Assembly (NCBI GenBank): GCA_046726215.1 | Contig: JBKPAA010000008.1 | Coordinates: 28,545-92,544 of the forward strand | Direction: 5' to 3' | Length of the DNA: 64,000 bases | Source: DASQUK01 sp046726215 | GTDB taxonomy: Bacteria; Actinomycetota; Acidimicrobiia; Acidimicrobiales; VFJN01 | Shown: positions 25,401 to 33,941 of the stretch, piece by piece | How the letters are laid out: each line of letters opens with the position of its first letter | How positions within the stretch are numbered: position 1 is the stretch's first letter | Notes under the pieces: model-generated | Seen by the model: only the letters and a program-made list of their open reading frames with translations | The model's database searches: none | Told to the model about the DNA's origin: nothing | Made by a program: the position numbers and the translations under genes

Positions 25401-25652
25401 CTACGCGCCCGGCTCCTCGCCCACCTCCCGAAGGGCGGCCGCGAGCGCCGCCATGAGGCGCCGAACCGTCCTGGGCGCGAGGTGCCCGACGACTCCGGCG
25501 GCGTTCGCGCCGGCGTCCTCGACGATCAGCTCCACCCGGATGTCGGCGCAGCCGTCGCAATCGTCGAGGACCGCAACGGCCCACGCCACGGGCGCCTTGT
25601 CCTCATCACCGTCGGGGTGATCGTCGAACGCGAAGTCGATGGATTTCTTCAT
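25401..25652 (-). CDS. small acidic hypothetical protein
   Basis: An 83-residue protein beginning MKKSIDFAFDDHPDGDEDKAP. A beta hairpin-like N part (VAWAVAVLDDCDGCADIRVELIVED) is followed by a helical C part (RTVRRLMAALAAALREVG). It contains a CDGC pair, possibly redox-active or metal-binding. There is no signal peptide. I recognise no family; its composition and clean ATG support coding. It lies just upstream of the TetR/MFS operon on the same strand, 51 bp before the operator. Confidence 0.6.
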   Translation of the reverse strand: MKKSIDFAFDDHPDGDEDKAPVAWAVAVLDDCDGCADIRVELIVEDAGANAAGVVGHLAPRTVRRLMAALAAALREVGEEPGA

Positions 25653-25756
25653 CAGGCCCTTGGTCGTTTAGCCCGTTGTCGTTCCGGGATGCGTCTTGAC
25701 CTGGCAATGTATCCACATCGCGGCTTGGGTGAGCCGCTTCGCGTCGCAGGAGGTCG

Positions 25757-25954
25757 GTGAGGGTGCGCGTACTGATCACTGCCATCGCGATCGGATCGCT
25801 CGCGTTGGCGTCGCCGGCTGCGGCCGACAAGTCCGAGCCGTTCGGCGCTGAGGACGGCCGGCCGATCGGGCGGAGCTCAACGCTGAACGGGCCCAACGGT
25901 TCGATCTACGTCACGGACGACGGAGCCAACGCCGTGTACGAGTTCAAACGCTGA
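25757..25954 (+). CDS. tiny secreted protein with a single propeller-like repeat
   Basis: A 65-residue protein. The GTG at 25757 follows AGGAGG, an excellent site. The signal peptide ITAIAIGSLALASPAAA-DK ends at an AxA site. The mature 42 residues include LNGPNGSIYVTDDGANAVYEFKR, which resembles one blade of an NHL/SMP beta-propeller repeat. One blade cannot make a propeller alone, so it may be a fragment of a longer ancestral gene or a small secreted factor. It is convergent with the sensor kinase gene. Confidence 0.65.
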   Translation: MRVRVLITAIAIGSLALASPAAADKSEPFGAEDGRPIGRSSTLNGPNGSIYVTDDGANAVYEFKR

Positions 25955-25985
25955 CCCGTCCGCCAACGGCGCGATTCGAAGGTCC

Positions 25986-27602
25986 CTATGACGGCCTCAG
26001 GCTCGGTTCGACGGGACCCGATTCGACGGGACCCGGCTCCTCGCGCCCCGGCTCATCGGCGGGGCCGGCCGGTCGGACGTCGCTGGAGGGTGTCAGCGGG
26101 ACATCATCGGTGGGGGTGGAGGATGTCTCGCCGAGCACCGGCAAGAGGACACGGAACGTCGCGCCCTCGCCCGGGGCGGTGTCCAACTCCACTAGGCCGC
26201 CGTGGGCGGCGGTGATCGCGGCGACTATGGACAGCCCCAGGCCGGTACCACCCTGGGCTCGGCTGCGGGCCCGGTCGGTTCGGTAGAAGCGCTCGAACAC
26301 GCGCTCCGCCTGCTCGGGGACCAGGCCCGGCCCGCGGTCACGCACCTGGACGAAGGTGAGGTCGCGGCCGTCGCGCCGCGTGCGACCGCCCAGCACGGTT
26401 ATGGGAGCGTCGGCCGGCGAGTAGGCGAGCGCATTGTCGAGCAGGTTGGACAGCACCTGGCGAAGCCGCGGCTCGTCGCCCGCCACGACGAGGTCGTCGG
26501 CGGCCTCGTCATCGTCCATGGGGAGGTCGAGCCGGATCTCCCGGTCGGGGGCTGTGGCCCGGGCCGCCTCGACGGTGTCGATGGCCAGGATCCGCAGGTC
26601 GACGGGGCCGTGCTCGAACGGTCGCTGTTGATCGAGGCGGGCCAGCAGAAGCAGGTCGTCGACGAGCAGGCCCATGCGCTTGGCCTCGTTCTCGATGCGG
26701 TTCAGCAGCCTGGACACCTCGGTGGAATCGGTGACCGCGCCCTGGCGGTGCAGCTCCGCGAACCCCCGGATCGACGTGAGTGGCGTGCGCAGCTCGTGGC
26801 TGGCGTCTGCGACGAAGCGCCGCATCTTCTCCTCCGAGCGGCGGGCGGTCGCCTCGGACGCCTGGCGGGAGCGGAATGCGGCCTCGATCTGCTCGAGCAT
26901 GCTGTTGAGCGCCAGCCCCAGGCGGCCGACCTCGGTGCTCGGGTCGTCGTCGTCGACCCGGCGGGACAGGTCACCGCCGGCGATGGCCGCCGCCGTCTGC
27001 TCGATCTTCGTGAGCGGCCGTAGCGCGGCGCGCACCATCGTGTACCCGGCCAGGGCCAATCCCGCGATCACCAGCCCGCCGACGATGAGATTGATCGTGG
27101 AGAGCTGATGGACCGTGGCGTCCACGTTGTGGAGGCTGGTCGCGACCATCAGCGTCGCCGGCACTGGGCGTGGGGTACCGGCCCAGGTGACGGTGACCGG
27201 TAGCGCGACGGCGCGGAACGACCCCTTACCACTGATGGCGGGGACCGTGAACGGTTCGAAGTCGCGATCGGTTGCCTCGTTGACGGACATGTGCGGTAGA
27301 TCAGGAGCGGTGCCGCCCATCCGGTGAGACACCCAGGTCCGGCTGTTGATGTCCTCGACCCGAGTGAAGTAGGGGCTCGGAACCTGCGGACGCTTGGGGT
27401 CGAGGTTGCTCGTCAGCGAGTCGAAGTCAGCCGCGGTCTCGACGAGCTGCTGGTCCAGCCGGTCGACGAGGTAGCCACGCAGCAACCGGGCTCCAACCAC
27501 GCCCATGACCGTCAGGGCCACGATCGACAACGCCAGCACCGTCGTGATCAACCGCAGCCACAGCGGCGTGCGTCGCCACACGCTCGTGGCCCGCCGGCTC
27601 AT
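25986..27602 (-). CDS. membrane sensor histidine kinase (MprB/TrcS-like)
   Basis: A 538-residue sensor. A first helix (LITTVLALSIVALTVMGVVGA) and a second near residues 186-210 bound an extracytoplasmic domain of about 140 residues. A HAMP linker (AALRPLTKIEQTAAAIAGGDL) follows, then the H-box DASHELRTPLTS with His269, N-box NLLDNALAY, and G boxes DRGPGL and GGTGLGLS. The C-terminal 50 residues are Pro/Glu-rich. Its ATG overlaps the stop of the response-regulator gene (ATGA), so they form one operon. With HtrA next door it fits a mycobacterial MprAB-type envelope-stress system. Confidence 0.93.
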   Translation of the reverse strand: MSRRATSVWRRTPLWLRLITTVLALSIVALTVMGVVGARLLRGYLVDRLDQQLVETAADFDSLTSNLDPKRPQVPSPYFTRVEDINSRTWVSHRMGGTAPDLPHMSVNEATDRDFEPFTVPAISGKGSFRAVALPVTVTWAGTPRPVPATLMVATSLHNVDATVHQLSTINLIVGGLVIAGLALAGYTMVRAALRPLTKIEQTAAAIAGGDLSRRVDDDDPSTEVGRLGLALNSMLEQIEAAFRSRQASEATARRSEEKMRRFVADASHELRTPLTSIRGFAELHRQGAVTDSTEVSRLLNRIENEAKRMGLLVDDLLLLARLDQQRPFEHGPVDLRILAIDTVEAARATAPDREIRLDLPMDDDEAADDLVVAGDEPRLRQVLSNLLDNALAYSPADAPITVLGGRTRRDGRDLTFVQVRDRGPGLVPEQAERVFERFYRTDRARSRAQGGTGLGLSIVAAITAAHGGLVELDTAPGEGATFRVLLPVLGETSSTPTDDVPLTPSSDVRPAGPADEPGREEPGPVESGPVEPSLRPS

Positions 27603-28330
27603 GGCGACGGTCGCGGCGGCCGGAGCACGTAGCCGATGCCCCGCACGGTATGGATCAGCGGATCGCCGCCGTCGTGGAGCTTGCGCCGCAGGTAGGAGAT
27701 GTACGACTCGACGATGTTGGCGTCGCCGTCGAAGTCGTAGCTCCACACGTGGTCCAGGATCTGCGACTTCGACACCACGCGGCCGGCGTTGATCATCAGG
27801 TAGCGCAGCAGGTTGAACTCCGTGGGGGAGAGCTGCACGTCGCGACCGCCGCGCCAGACCTGGTGGCTGTCCTCGTCGAGGTCGAGGTCGCCGACCGACA
27901 GCCGGGCGCCGGTGTCGGCGTTGGCCCGGGTGCGCCGCAGCACCGCCCGGATGCGGGCGATCACTTCCTCCAGGCTGAACGGCTTGGTGACGTAGTCGTC
28001 GCCACCGAGCGTCAACCCCGTCACCTTGTCTTCGTTGGCGTCCCGCGCCGTCAGGAACAGCACCGGGAGGGGATGGCTGCCCGCCCGCAGGCGGCGCAGT
28101 ACCACGAACCCGTCGACGTCCGGCAGCATCACGTCCAGCACGACCAGATCGGGGCGGTGGCGGTCCACCGCGGCGACCGCCTCGGCCCCGTTCACGGCCG
28201 TGACAACCTCGAAGCCCGCGTAGCGCAGGCTCGCCGAGAGCAGCTCCACGATGTTGGGCTCGTCATCGACCACCAGCAGGCGCGCCTCCGCCGTGCGGCC
28301 GCTGGTGGGGGGAAGGACGTCGGTCATCAT
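27599..28330 (-). CDS. OmpR family response regulator (MprA/TrcR-like)
   Basis: About 243 residues. The receiver domain holds the acidic pair DDE near residue 22, phospho-acceptor Asp66 in LVVLDVMLPD, and the Thr/Lys switch residues (FLTARD; VTKPF). The DNA-binding winged helix contains LSPTEFNLLRYLMINAGRVVSKSQIL and ends HTVRGIGYVLRPP. Twin ATGs at 28330 and 28327 are possible. It should be phosphorylated by the kinase encoded just downstream and probably controls the divergent HtrA gene and itself through the repeats at 28404-28482. Confidence 0.95.
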   Translation of the reverse strand: MMTDVLPPTSGRTAEARLLVVDDEPNIVELLSASLRYAGFEVVTAVNGAEAVAAVDRHRPDLVVLDVMLPDVDGFVVLRRLRAGSHPLPVLFLTARDANEDKVTGLTLGGDDYVTKPFSLEEVIARIRAVLRRTRANADTGARLSVGDLDLDEDSHQVWRGGRDVQLSPTEFNLLRYLMINAGRVVSKSQILDHVWSYDFDGDANIVESYISYLRRKLHDGGDPLIHTVRGIGYVLRPPRPSP

Positions 28331-28403
28331 CTTCTGTGCGGACAGGTGCAGCGCGACGGTATCGCCGTCATGGCTCGTCACCCCTACAGGATGGCGCCCC
28401 GAC

Positions 28404-28482
28404 CTGAGAAGCGCCTGGGTGCGCCCTGGGCGCTGCCTGGGCGGTCGGCCGTTCACAGCAACTTCTCAGATGCCACCCAGGG
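28404..28482. promoter_or_regulatory. divergent regulatory region with phased repeats
   Basis: CCTGGG occurs at 28414, 28425 and 28436, exactly 11 bp apart, and its inverse CCCAGG is at 28476. An 8-bp inverted pair CTGAGAAG (28404-28411) and CTTCTCAG (28462-28469) flanks part of this. Helically phased direct repeats are the usual binding pattern of OmpR-family regulators. It sits between the response-regulator and HtrA starts. Confidence 0.6.
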
Positions 28483-28513
28483 CGCCCGCAGATTCAGTGG
28501 GCATGCTGTCTCC

Positions 28514-30037
28514 ATGACCGACGACCAGACCACCCCCACGGCGGCCGGTGGGCAGTCGACCACGACATCCACGACCGTCGGCGAACCCCCCGCAGGCACC
28601 CCGCACAACGAGTCCCCCGGGTCCTTCGATTCCCCCCTGCCTCCCGAGGTTCCGCAGTTCCCGGCGCCTCCGCCGCCCGGGCCGTACGTGGCGAGCTCCG
28701 ACGACGTCACCGCGACGCACCCATCGGTTCCCGGTGAGCCGTCAACGCTGCCCCACCCCGACGCTCCCGGCGACGAATCTCCTCCTCCGTCCGATCCATA
28801 CGGTCCGTTCGACGCAACCGGCGCCGCCGGCCCGGGAGCGCCTCCCATGCCCCCCACCCCGCCCCCGGTCGGCCCGGCGCCCGTCGGTTCGTCGGCCCCG
28901 CCGTCTCCCCCTCGGCGAGGCCGACGGACCGTGGCCGTCCTCGCGGCCGCCGGCCTGCTGGCGGCGTCGGCGGCCGGTGGGGCGCTGCTGGCGGTGAACC
29001 TCGACAACAACGACTCCAGCCCGGCCACGACCAGCCTCGCGGCGTCGCCGGTGAGGGGCAACCAGAACAGCGCTCCCGACGAGCCCTTGTCCAAGGCCGC
29101 TGCCGCGGTGCTGCCCAGCGTCGTGTCGATCACGTTCGAGTCGAACCTCGGCGCCGGTGAGGGCTCGGGTGTGATCATCAGCTCCGACGGCGAGATCCTC
29201 ACCAACAACCACGTCGTGGTCGGAGCCGTCAACGGCGGGACGCTGACGGTCACGTTCTCTGACGGCTCGAAGGCCGACGCCCGGATCCTCGGAAGGGACC
29301 CGGCGACCGACCTGGCCGTGATCAAGGCCGAAGGAGTCAGCGGGCTGACTCCGGCCACGCTGGGCAGCAGCGCCGACCTCCATGTCGGGGACACCGTGCT
29401 CGCGATCGGCAGCCCCCTGGGCCTCGAGGGCTCGGTCAGCGCCGGCATCGTGAGCGCCCTCGACCGCTCCATCACGCTGTCCAACGACGAGCCCCAGTCG
29501 CCGTTCGGCAACGACGGCCAGTCCCAGGCGTCGCCTTCGGCCGTGATCGACGCCATTCAGACCGATGCCGCCATCAACCCCGGCAACTCCGGTGGTGCGC
29601 TCATCAACACCGACGGCGAGGTGGTCGGGATCAACACCGCCATTGCCTCGCTGGCCGGTGGCGGCGGCGTCGGCTCGCAGAGCGGGAACATCGGCGTTGG
29701 GTTCGCCATCCCCATCGACTCCGCCCGCTCGATCGCCAAGCAGCTCGTCGACAAGGGCGAGGCCACCCACGCCTTCCTCGGCGTGAGGATCGCCGACGCC
29801 GAGTCGGGCGGCGGCGCCGTCGTCGCCGAGGTCACCGAGGGCCAGCCGGCAGCCAAGGCCGGGCTCGAGCAGGGCGACGTCATCACCCGAGTGGACGACA
29901 CCAAGATCACCAGCGGCTCGGACCTCACCTCGGCCATCCGCTCCCACCAGCCGGGTGACAAGGTGAAGATCACCTACGCCCGCAACGGTGACGAGAAGAC
30001 AGCCGAGGTCACGCTCGGCGAGCTGCCGACCGGCTGA
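28514..30037 (+). CDS. membrane-anchored HtrA/DegP serine protease with PDZ domain
   Basis: A 507-residue protease. A 137-residue Pro-rich cytoplasmic tail precedes one membrane helix (about 138-162). The trypsin-like domain has His233 (NNHVV), Asp266 (PATDLAVIK) and Ser359 (NPGNSGGAL). A PDZ domain covers about 415-500 (AFLGVRIAD; GLEQGDVITRV). The layout matches mycobacterial PepD/HtrA proteins, which degrade or chaperone misfolded envelope proteins and are controlled by an MprAB pair, as its divergent neighbours suggest. A strong hairpin follows the stop. Confidence 0.95.
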   Translation: MTDDQTTPTAAGGQSTTTSTTVGEPPAGTPHNESPGSFDSPLPPEVPQFPAPPPPGPYVASSDDVTATHPSVPGEPSTLPHPDAPGDESPPPSDPYGPFDATGAAGPGAPPMPPTPPPVGPAPVGSSAPPSPPRRGRRTVAVLAAAGLLAASAAGGALLAVNLDNNDSSPATTSLAASPVRGNQNSAPDEPLSKAAAAVLPSVVSITFESNLGAGEGSGVIISSDGEILTNNHVVVGAVNGGTLTVTFSDGSKADARILGRDPATDLAVIKAEGVSGLTPATLGSSADLHVGDTVLAIGSPLGLEGSVSAGIVSALDRSITLSNDEPQSPFGNDGQSQASPSAVIDAIQTDAAINPGNSGGALINTDGEVVGINTAIASLAGGGGVGSQSGNIGVGFAIPIDSARSIAKQLVDKGEATHAFLGVRIADAESGGGAVVAEVTEGQPAAKAGLEQGDVITRVDDTKITSGSDLTSAIRSHQPGDKVKITYARNGDEKTAEVTLGELPTG

Positions 30038-30053
30038 TCACCCCGACGCTGCT

Positions 30054-30081
30054 AGAGGGCCCCGGCATGCCGGGGCCCTCT
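30054..30081. terminator. perfect palindromic hairpin after HtrA gene
   Basis: A 28-base perfect palindrome (arms AGAGGGCCCCGGCA and its complement) begins 16 bases after the HtrA stop. It should end HtrA transcription before the downstream antiporter gene. No U-run follows. Confidence 0.75.
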
Positions 30082-30177
30082 CCGCGTCGGCTCCCGGGTT
30101 CGGGCGGCTAACCTGCTCCTCCGGCGTGCCGGGAAGTCTGGTCGGCGTCCTTGTGGTCCCCCACCGCGCGAGCCGCC

Positions 30178-31494
30178 ATGTCCCCAGATCCCGCAGCTTC
30201 GGACACCAGCCAGAGGCGGGGCCTGATCCGGCCGCTCGTCGACTTCCTCCACACCGAGGCCGCGGGTGGTGTGGCACTGGTCGTCGCCACGATCGCGGCG
30301 CTTCTCTGGGCGAACTCGCCCTGGGACGTGTCGTACAACGACCTGTGGACCACCCATTTGGCCGTGTCGTTGAGCGGGTGGGAGCTCGACCTCGAGCTGC
30401 GCGACTGGATCAACGACGGCTTGATCGCCCTGTTCTTCTTCGTGGTCGGCCTAGAGATCAAGCGGGAGCTGGTCGAGGGCGAGCTGCGTGACCGGCGCCG
30501 GGCCGCCCTTCCCGCGGGCGCGGCCCTGGGTGGGATGATCGCGCCCGCCGTCATCTATGCGGCGTTCAACGCTGGCGGCGGGGCCGTGGAGGGGTGGGGC
30601 ATCCCGATGGCGACCGACATCGCCATGGCCGTCGGCGTGCTGAGCCTGATCGGCAGCCGGGTAGTGCCCTCGCTCAAGTTGTTCCTGCTGACGCTGGCGA
30701 TCGTCGACGACATTGGTGCCATCGCCGTGATAGCGGTCTTCTACACCGACGACATCCACGGCGACGCGCTGCTGGCGTCCGTGGGGCTGGTGCTGGCGGT
30801 GGCAGCCATGCGGCGTGCGGGGGTCGGTTCGATTGCCGCCTACGCGGTCGTCGGCGCCGGGCTGTGGCTAACGCTGCACGCATCCGGGATCCACGCCACG
30901 CTCGCCGGCGTGGTGCTCGGCCTGATGGCGCCGACGCAGCCGGTGCGCCGGCCCGAGCTGATCGACGCCGCCGAGCTCGCCGACGCGTCTTCGCAGCCGC
31001 CCAGGGGGCCGACGGCCGGCGCGGCGGGCGAGACGGTCTCGGTGGTCGAGTGGCTCGAGCACGTGCTCCACCCGTGGACCAGCTTCGTCGTCGTGCCCCT
31101 GTTCGCACTGGCCAACGCCGGGATACCGCTGAGCCGCGACACCATCGGCGATGCCATGACGTCTCCGGTGGCCGGCGGCATCGTGGTGGGGCTGGTGGCC
31201 GGCAAGGTCGTGGGCATCTCCGGCTTCGCCTGGCTGGCCGTGAGACTGCGGATCGCCCGGCTCCCGGAGAACACGACCTGGTCGGACATCGTCGCGGTGA
31301 GCGCAGTCGCGGGCATCGGCTTCACCGTCTCGATCTTCGTCACCGGACTGGCGTTCGGAGGCGATCCCCTCGAGGACGTGGCCAAGGTCGCGGTCATGGT
31401 TGCGTCGCTGTTGGCGGCCGCGATCGGATCGACGCTCCTTGTGATGGCGGCGAGGCGACGGCCGCGCTGGGGAGTGCGGGTTGCTCGACCCTGA
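30178..31494 (+). CDS. nhaA: Na+/H+ antiporter NhaA
   Basis: A 438-residue antiporter with about 12 helices. The ion-binding aspartate pair is in LAIVDDIGAIAVIAVFY, matching Asp163/164 of the Escherichia coli protein, and MATDIAMAVGVLSL carries the equivalent of Asp133. FFFVVGLEIKRELVEGELR is the family's first signature. A central polar insertion near 262-285 is longer than usual. The ATG at 30178 is preferred; a TTG at 30151 is possible. It exports sodium in exchange for protons to control pH and salt stress. Confidence 0.94.
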   Translation: MSPDPAASDTSQRRGLIRPLVDFLHTEAAGGVALVVATIAALLWANSPWDVSYNDLWTTHLAVSLSGWELDLELRDWINDGLIALFFFVVGLEIKRELVEGELRDRRRAALPAGAALGGMIAPAVIYAAFNAGGGAVEGWGIPMATDIAMAVGVLSLIGSRVVPSLKLFLLTLAIVDDIGAIAVIAVFYTDDIHGDALLASVGLVLAVAAMRRAGVGSIAAYAVVGAGLWLTLHASGIHATLAGVVLGLMAPTQPVRRPELIDAAELADASSQPPRGPTAGAAGETVSVVEWLEHVLHPWTSFVVVPLFALANAGIPLSRDTIGDAMTSPVAGGIVVGLVAGKVVGISGFAWLAVRLRIARLPENTTWSDIVAVSAVAGIGFTVSIFVTGLAFGGDPLEDVAKVAVMVASLLAAAIGSTLLVMAARRRPRWGVRVARP

Positions 31495-31584
31495 GTGCGT
31501 GGCCGAACATCACCGCCATGGAGGGGGCGACCGACGCGTTGGCGAGCGCTCGCAGCGCATCGACCGGTTTCCGCCCCGCGGGCG

Positions 31585-32748
31585 ATGCCGCCCCCGGTGA
31601 CTGACGCGGCGCTGCGCGTCGGCGTGGCGGGCGCGGGCTTCATCGGGGTGGTCCACGCCCAGGCTGCGCGCCTCGCCGGTGCCCGCCTGGTCGGGGTCGC
31701 GGCCTCGTCGGCCGACCGTGCCCGGGAGGCGGCCGATGCACTCGGGGCCGAACGGGGCTTCGCCGACGCCGAATCGCTGGTCGTCGATCCCGACATCGAC
31801 GTGGTCCACATTTGCACGCCCAACCACCTGCACGCGCCCCTCGCCCATGCCGCCCTGGCTGCCGGGAAGCACGTGATCTGCGAGAAGCCGCTGGCCGTCG
31901 ACGCCGCCCAGGCGGCCGAGCTCGTCAGGGCCGCCGATGCCGCCGGGGTCGTTGCGGCCGTCCCGTACGTCTACCGCTTCTACCCGCTGGTGCGCGAGGC
32001 ACGGGCCCGGGTGGCGTCGGGCGCCGTCGGTTCCCTCCGCCTCATCCACGGCTGCTACCTCCAGGACTGGCTCGCCACCGAGGACGACGACAACTGGCGG
32101 GTCGATCCCGAGCGCGGTGGGCCGTCCCGGGCGTTCGCCGACATCGGATCGCACTGGTGCGACCTGGTCGAGTTCGTCACCGGTGACCGCTTGGCCGCGG
32201 TCTGCGCCCAGGCGGTCACCGCGGTCGCCGAGCGCGTGAGCGCCGCCGACGCCCACGCATTCGCCGCCCACGACCGGTCCGGCGCCGACGGCATCCGCCG
32301 GCCCGTCACGACCGAGGACATCGCGGTCGTGCTGTTCAGAACCCGCCAGGACGTGGTGGGGTCCCTGGTAGTGAGCCAGGTGTCTCCTGGGCGCAAGAAC
32401 CGGCTGCAGTTCGAGATCGCCGGGTCCGAGGCGACCCTGAGCTTCGACCAGGAGCAGCCCGAATCTCTGTGGGTCGGCCGTCGTGAGGGGTCGGCGGCCG
32501 TGGTGCGCGACCCCGCCCACCTCGCCGCCGAGGCCGCCCGCTACGCGGTTCTGCCGCCGGGCCATCCCCAGGGCTACCGGGACTGCTTCGACGCGTTCGT
32601 CGCCGACACCTACCGGGCCATCCGGGCCGGCACCGGCACCGCGGGCGTTGACGGGTTGCCCAGCTTCGCCGACGGCGCGCGGACCGTCGACATCATCGAC
32701 GCCGTCCTGCGCTCGAGCCGTACCGGCGGCTGGGAGGAGATCCCGTGA
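31585..32748 (+). CDS. Gfo/Idh/MocA family NAD(P)-dependent oxidoreductase
   Basis: A 387-residue dehydrogenase. The Rossmann domain starts RVGVAGAGFIGVVHAQAARL, and the family motif CEKPLAVDAAQA carries the catalytic lysine. The C-terminal domain has the conserved helix with DIGSHWCDLVEFVTG. Such enzymes act on sugars, inositols or related compounds, and the substrate is not evident. The ATG at 31585 is selected; upstream sequence is Arg-rich and unlikely. It stands alone, with no other sugar genes nearby. Confidence 0.92.
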   Translation: MPPPVTDAALRVGVAGAGFIGVVHAQAARLAGARLVGVAASSADRAREAADALGAERGFADAESLVVDPDIDVVHICTPNHLHAPLAHAALAAGKHVICEKPLAVDAAQAAELVRAADAAGVVAAVPYVYRFYPLVREARARVASGAVGSLRLIHGCYLQDWLATEDDDNWRVDPERGGPSRAFADIGSHWCDLVEFVTGDRLAAVCAQAVTAVAERVSAADAHAFAAHDRSGADGIRRPVTTEDIAVVLFRTRQDVVGSLVVSQVSPGRKNRLQFEIAGSEATLSFDQEQPESLWVGRREGSAAVVRDPAHLAAEAARYAVLPPGHPQGYRDCFDAFVADTYRAIRAGTGTAGVDGLPSFADGARTVDIIDAVLRSSRTGGWEEIP

Positions 32749-32941
32749 CCCTCGGGGTATTCGCGGACATCCGCCGGCCGTCAGGCTGTCCCGTCTCGCG
32801 AGGCAATAGGAACCGCGAAGACGATCCTGAGGCAATCCGGACCGGCCCCCGGACCGCATTTCCTCGTGTAGGTCTCGGCGGACCGTGTTGCCTCGGGAAC
32901 CTCGTCGCCCGATGCCGGGCGCGGCGGGCCATGCTGGTGCG
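32749..32941. other. intergenic region with GAGGCAAT repeats
   Basis: No gene was found. GAGGCAAT occurs at 32800 and 32829 (29 bp apart), with the inverse TTGCCTC at 32888. It may be the promoter region for the two genes downstream. No known operator is recognised. Confidence 0.35.
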
Positions 32942-33412
32942 GTGACGCTCGGGTTCTTCGACGAGGTAGCCGAGGCGGTGCGGGGTCTGGTTGGCGCCGA
33001 CCACGAGGACATGCGCCAGCAGGCGCGTCGCTGGGGCCTCAAGGCCTGGTTCGGTGCGGAGCGACCGGCCCGGGAGCACTACGAAGCCCAGGTGATCGCA
33101 CCCGACGGGGTCGACGGCGCCACGGTGTCGGCGCTCGAGATCGGGTTCCACGCCGAGCACCCCGATGCGGCCGAGAACGACGCAGCCATCTCGCGCCTGA
33201 TGGCGGCACACGACCAATGGAGGGCGGCGCTCGGCGACGACGCCATCGTCGGCCCGTTCCTCGGCCGCTTCCCCGACTGGCGCCGCGTCTCGGAGACATG
33301 GCCCGACCCCGACCTCGAAGACCCGGACCTCCCGGTGCAGGTGGCACTGCGGCTCAGCGACTACATCGACGCCCTCGAGCCGCTGCGCCGCAGTCGTCGA
33401 CGGGCCACCTGA
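32942..33412 (+). CDS. hypothetical protein
   Basis: A 156-residue protein from a GTG start, beginning VTLGFFDEVAEAVRGLVGADH. It is soluble, acidic, and rich in Trp/Asp near the end (FPDWRRVSETWPDPDLEDPD). I recognise no family. The stop is one base before the GTG of the DinB-type gene, so the two form a translational pair. This context gives no functional clue beyond co-expression. Confidence 0.7.
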   Translation: MTLGFFDEVAEAVRGLVGADHEDMRQQARRWGLKAWFGAERPAREHYEAQVIAPDGVDGATVSALEIGFHAEHPDAAENDAAISRLMAAHDQWRAALGDDAIVGPFLGRFPDWRRVSETWPDPDLEDPDLPVQVALRLSDYIDALEPLRRSRRRAT

Positions 33413-33413
33413 C

Positions 33414-33911
33414 GTGCGCTGGCAACCCGACTCCGCCGTCTGTCCCGAGTGTGGCTACTCGTGGACGCAACCGGTGGACGAGGCCGTCGCGGTGGTGGCC
33501 GATCTTCCGGACGGCATCGACCGCGTCGACCTGGAGGCACCCGCGGCCCGGCGGGCGCCGGCACCCGGGACGTGGTCGCGGGGCGCCTACGTCTGGCACC
33601 TGGTCGACGTCATGAGCATCGGCACCGAGCGGCTGTGGACGATCGCGGACGATCCCGGGGCTGGCCTGCGGTGCTGGGACGAGAACGCGCTGGCCGAGGT
33701 GCGCCAGTACGAGCGGCAGTCGCCGGTCGTCGGGTTGCGAGCCCTGCGAGCCGCCGTCCACCGCTGGGTCGATGCCGCCCGGGCGGCCGATCCGGACGCG
33801 GTCAGCGCCCACGACGGCGGCGGCACGATGACGGCCGCCGACGTGATCCGCCGCAACGCGCACGAGGCGGTGCACCACCTCTGGGACATTCGCGGATGTA
33901 GCGCATCGTGA
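33414..33911 (+). CDS. DinB-like (DUF664-type) protein with CxxC start
   Basis: A 165-residue protein. The N terminus RWQPDSAVCPECGYSW has a CPEC pair that could bind zinc. The rest is a DinB/YfiT-like four-helix bundle, with metal-ligand-type histidines in GAYVWHLVDVMSIG and RRNAHEAVHHLWDI. Members are metal-dependent, thiol-linked transferases or hydrolases of mostly unknown role. The GTG start lies one base after the previous stop. Confidence 0.82.
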   Translation: MRWQPDSAVCPECGYSWTQPVDEAVAVVADLPDGIDRVDLEAPAARRAPAPGTWSRGAYVWHLVDVMSIGTERLWTIADDPGAGLRCWDENALAEVRQYERQSPVVGLRALRAAVHRWVDAARAADPDAVSAHDGGGTMTAADVIRRNAHEAVHHLWDIRGCSAS

Positions 33912-33941
33912 CGGATTCGCCAGGAGCGGCGCCTAGGCCGG

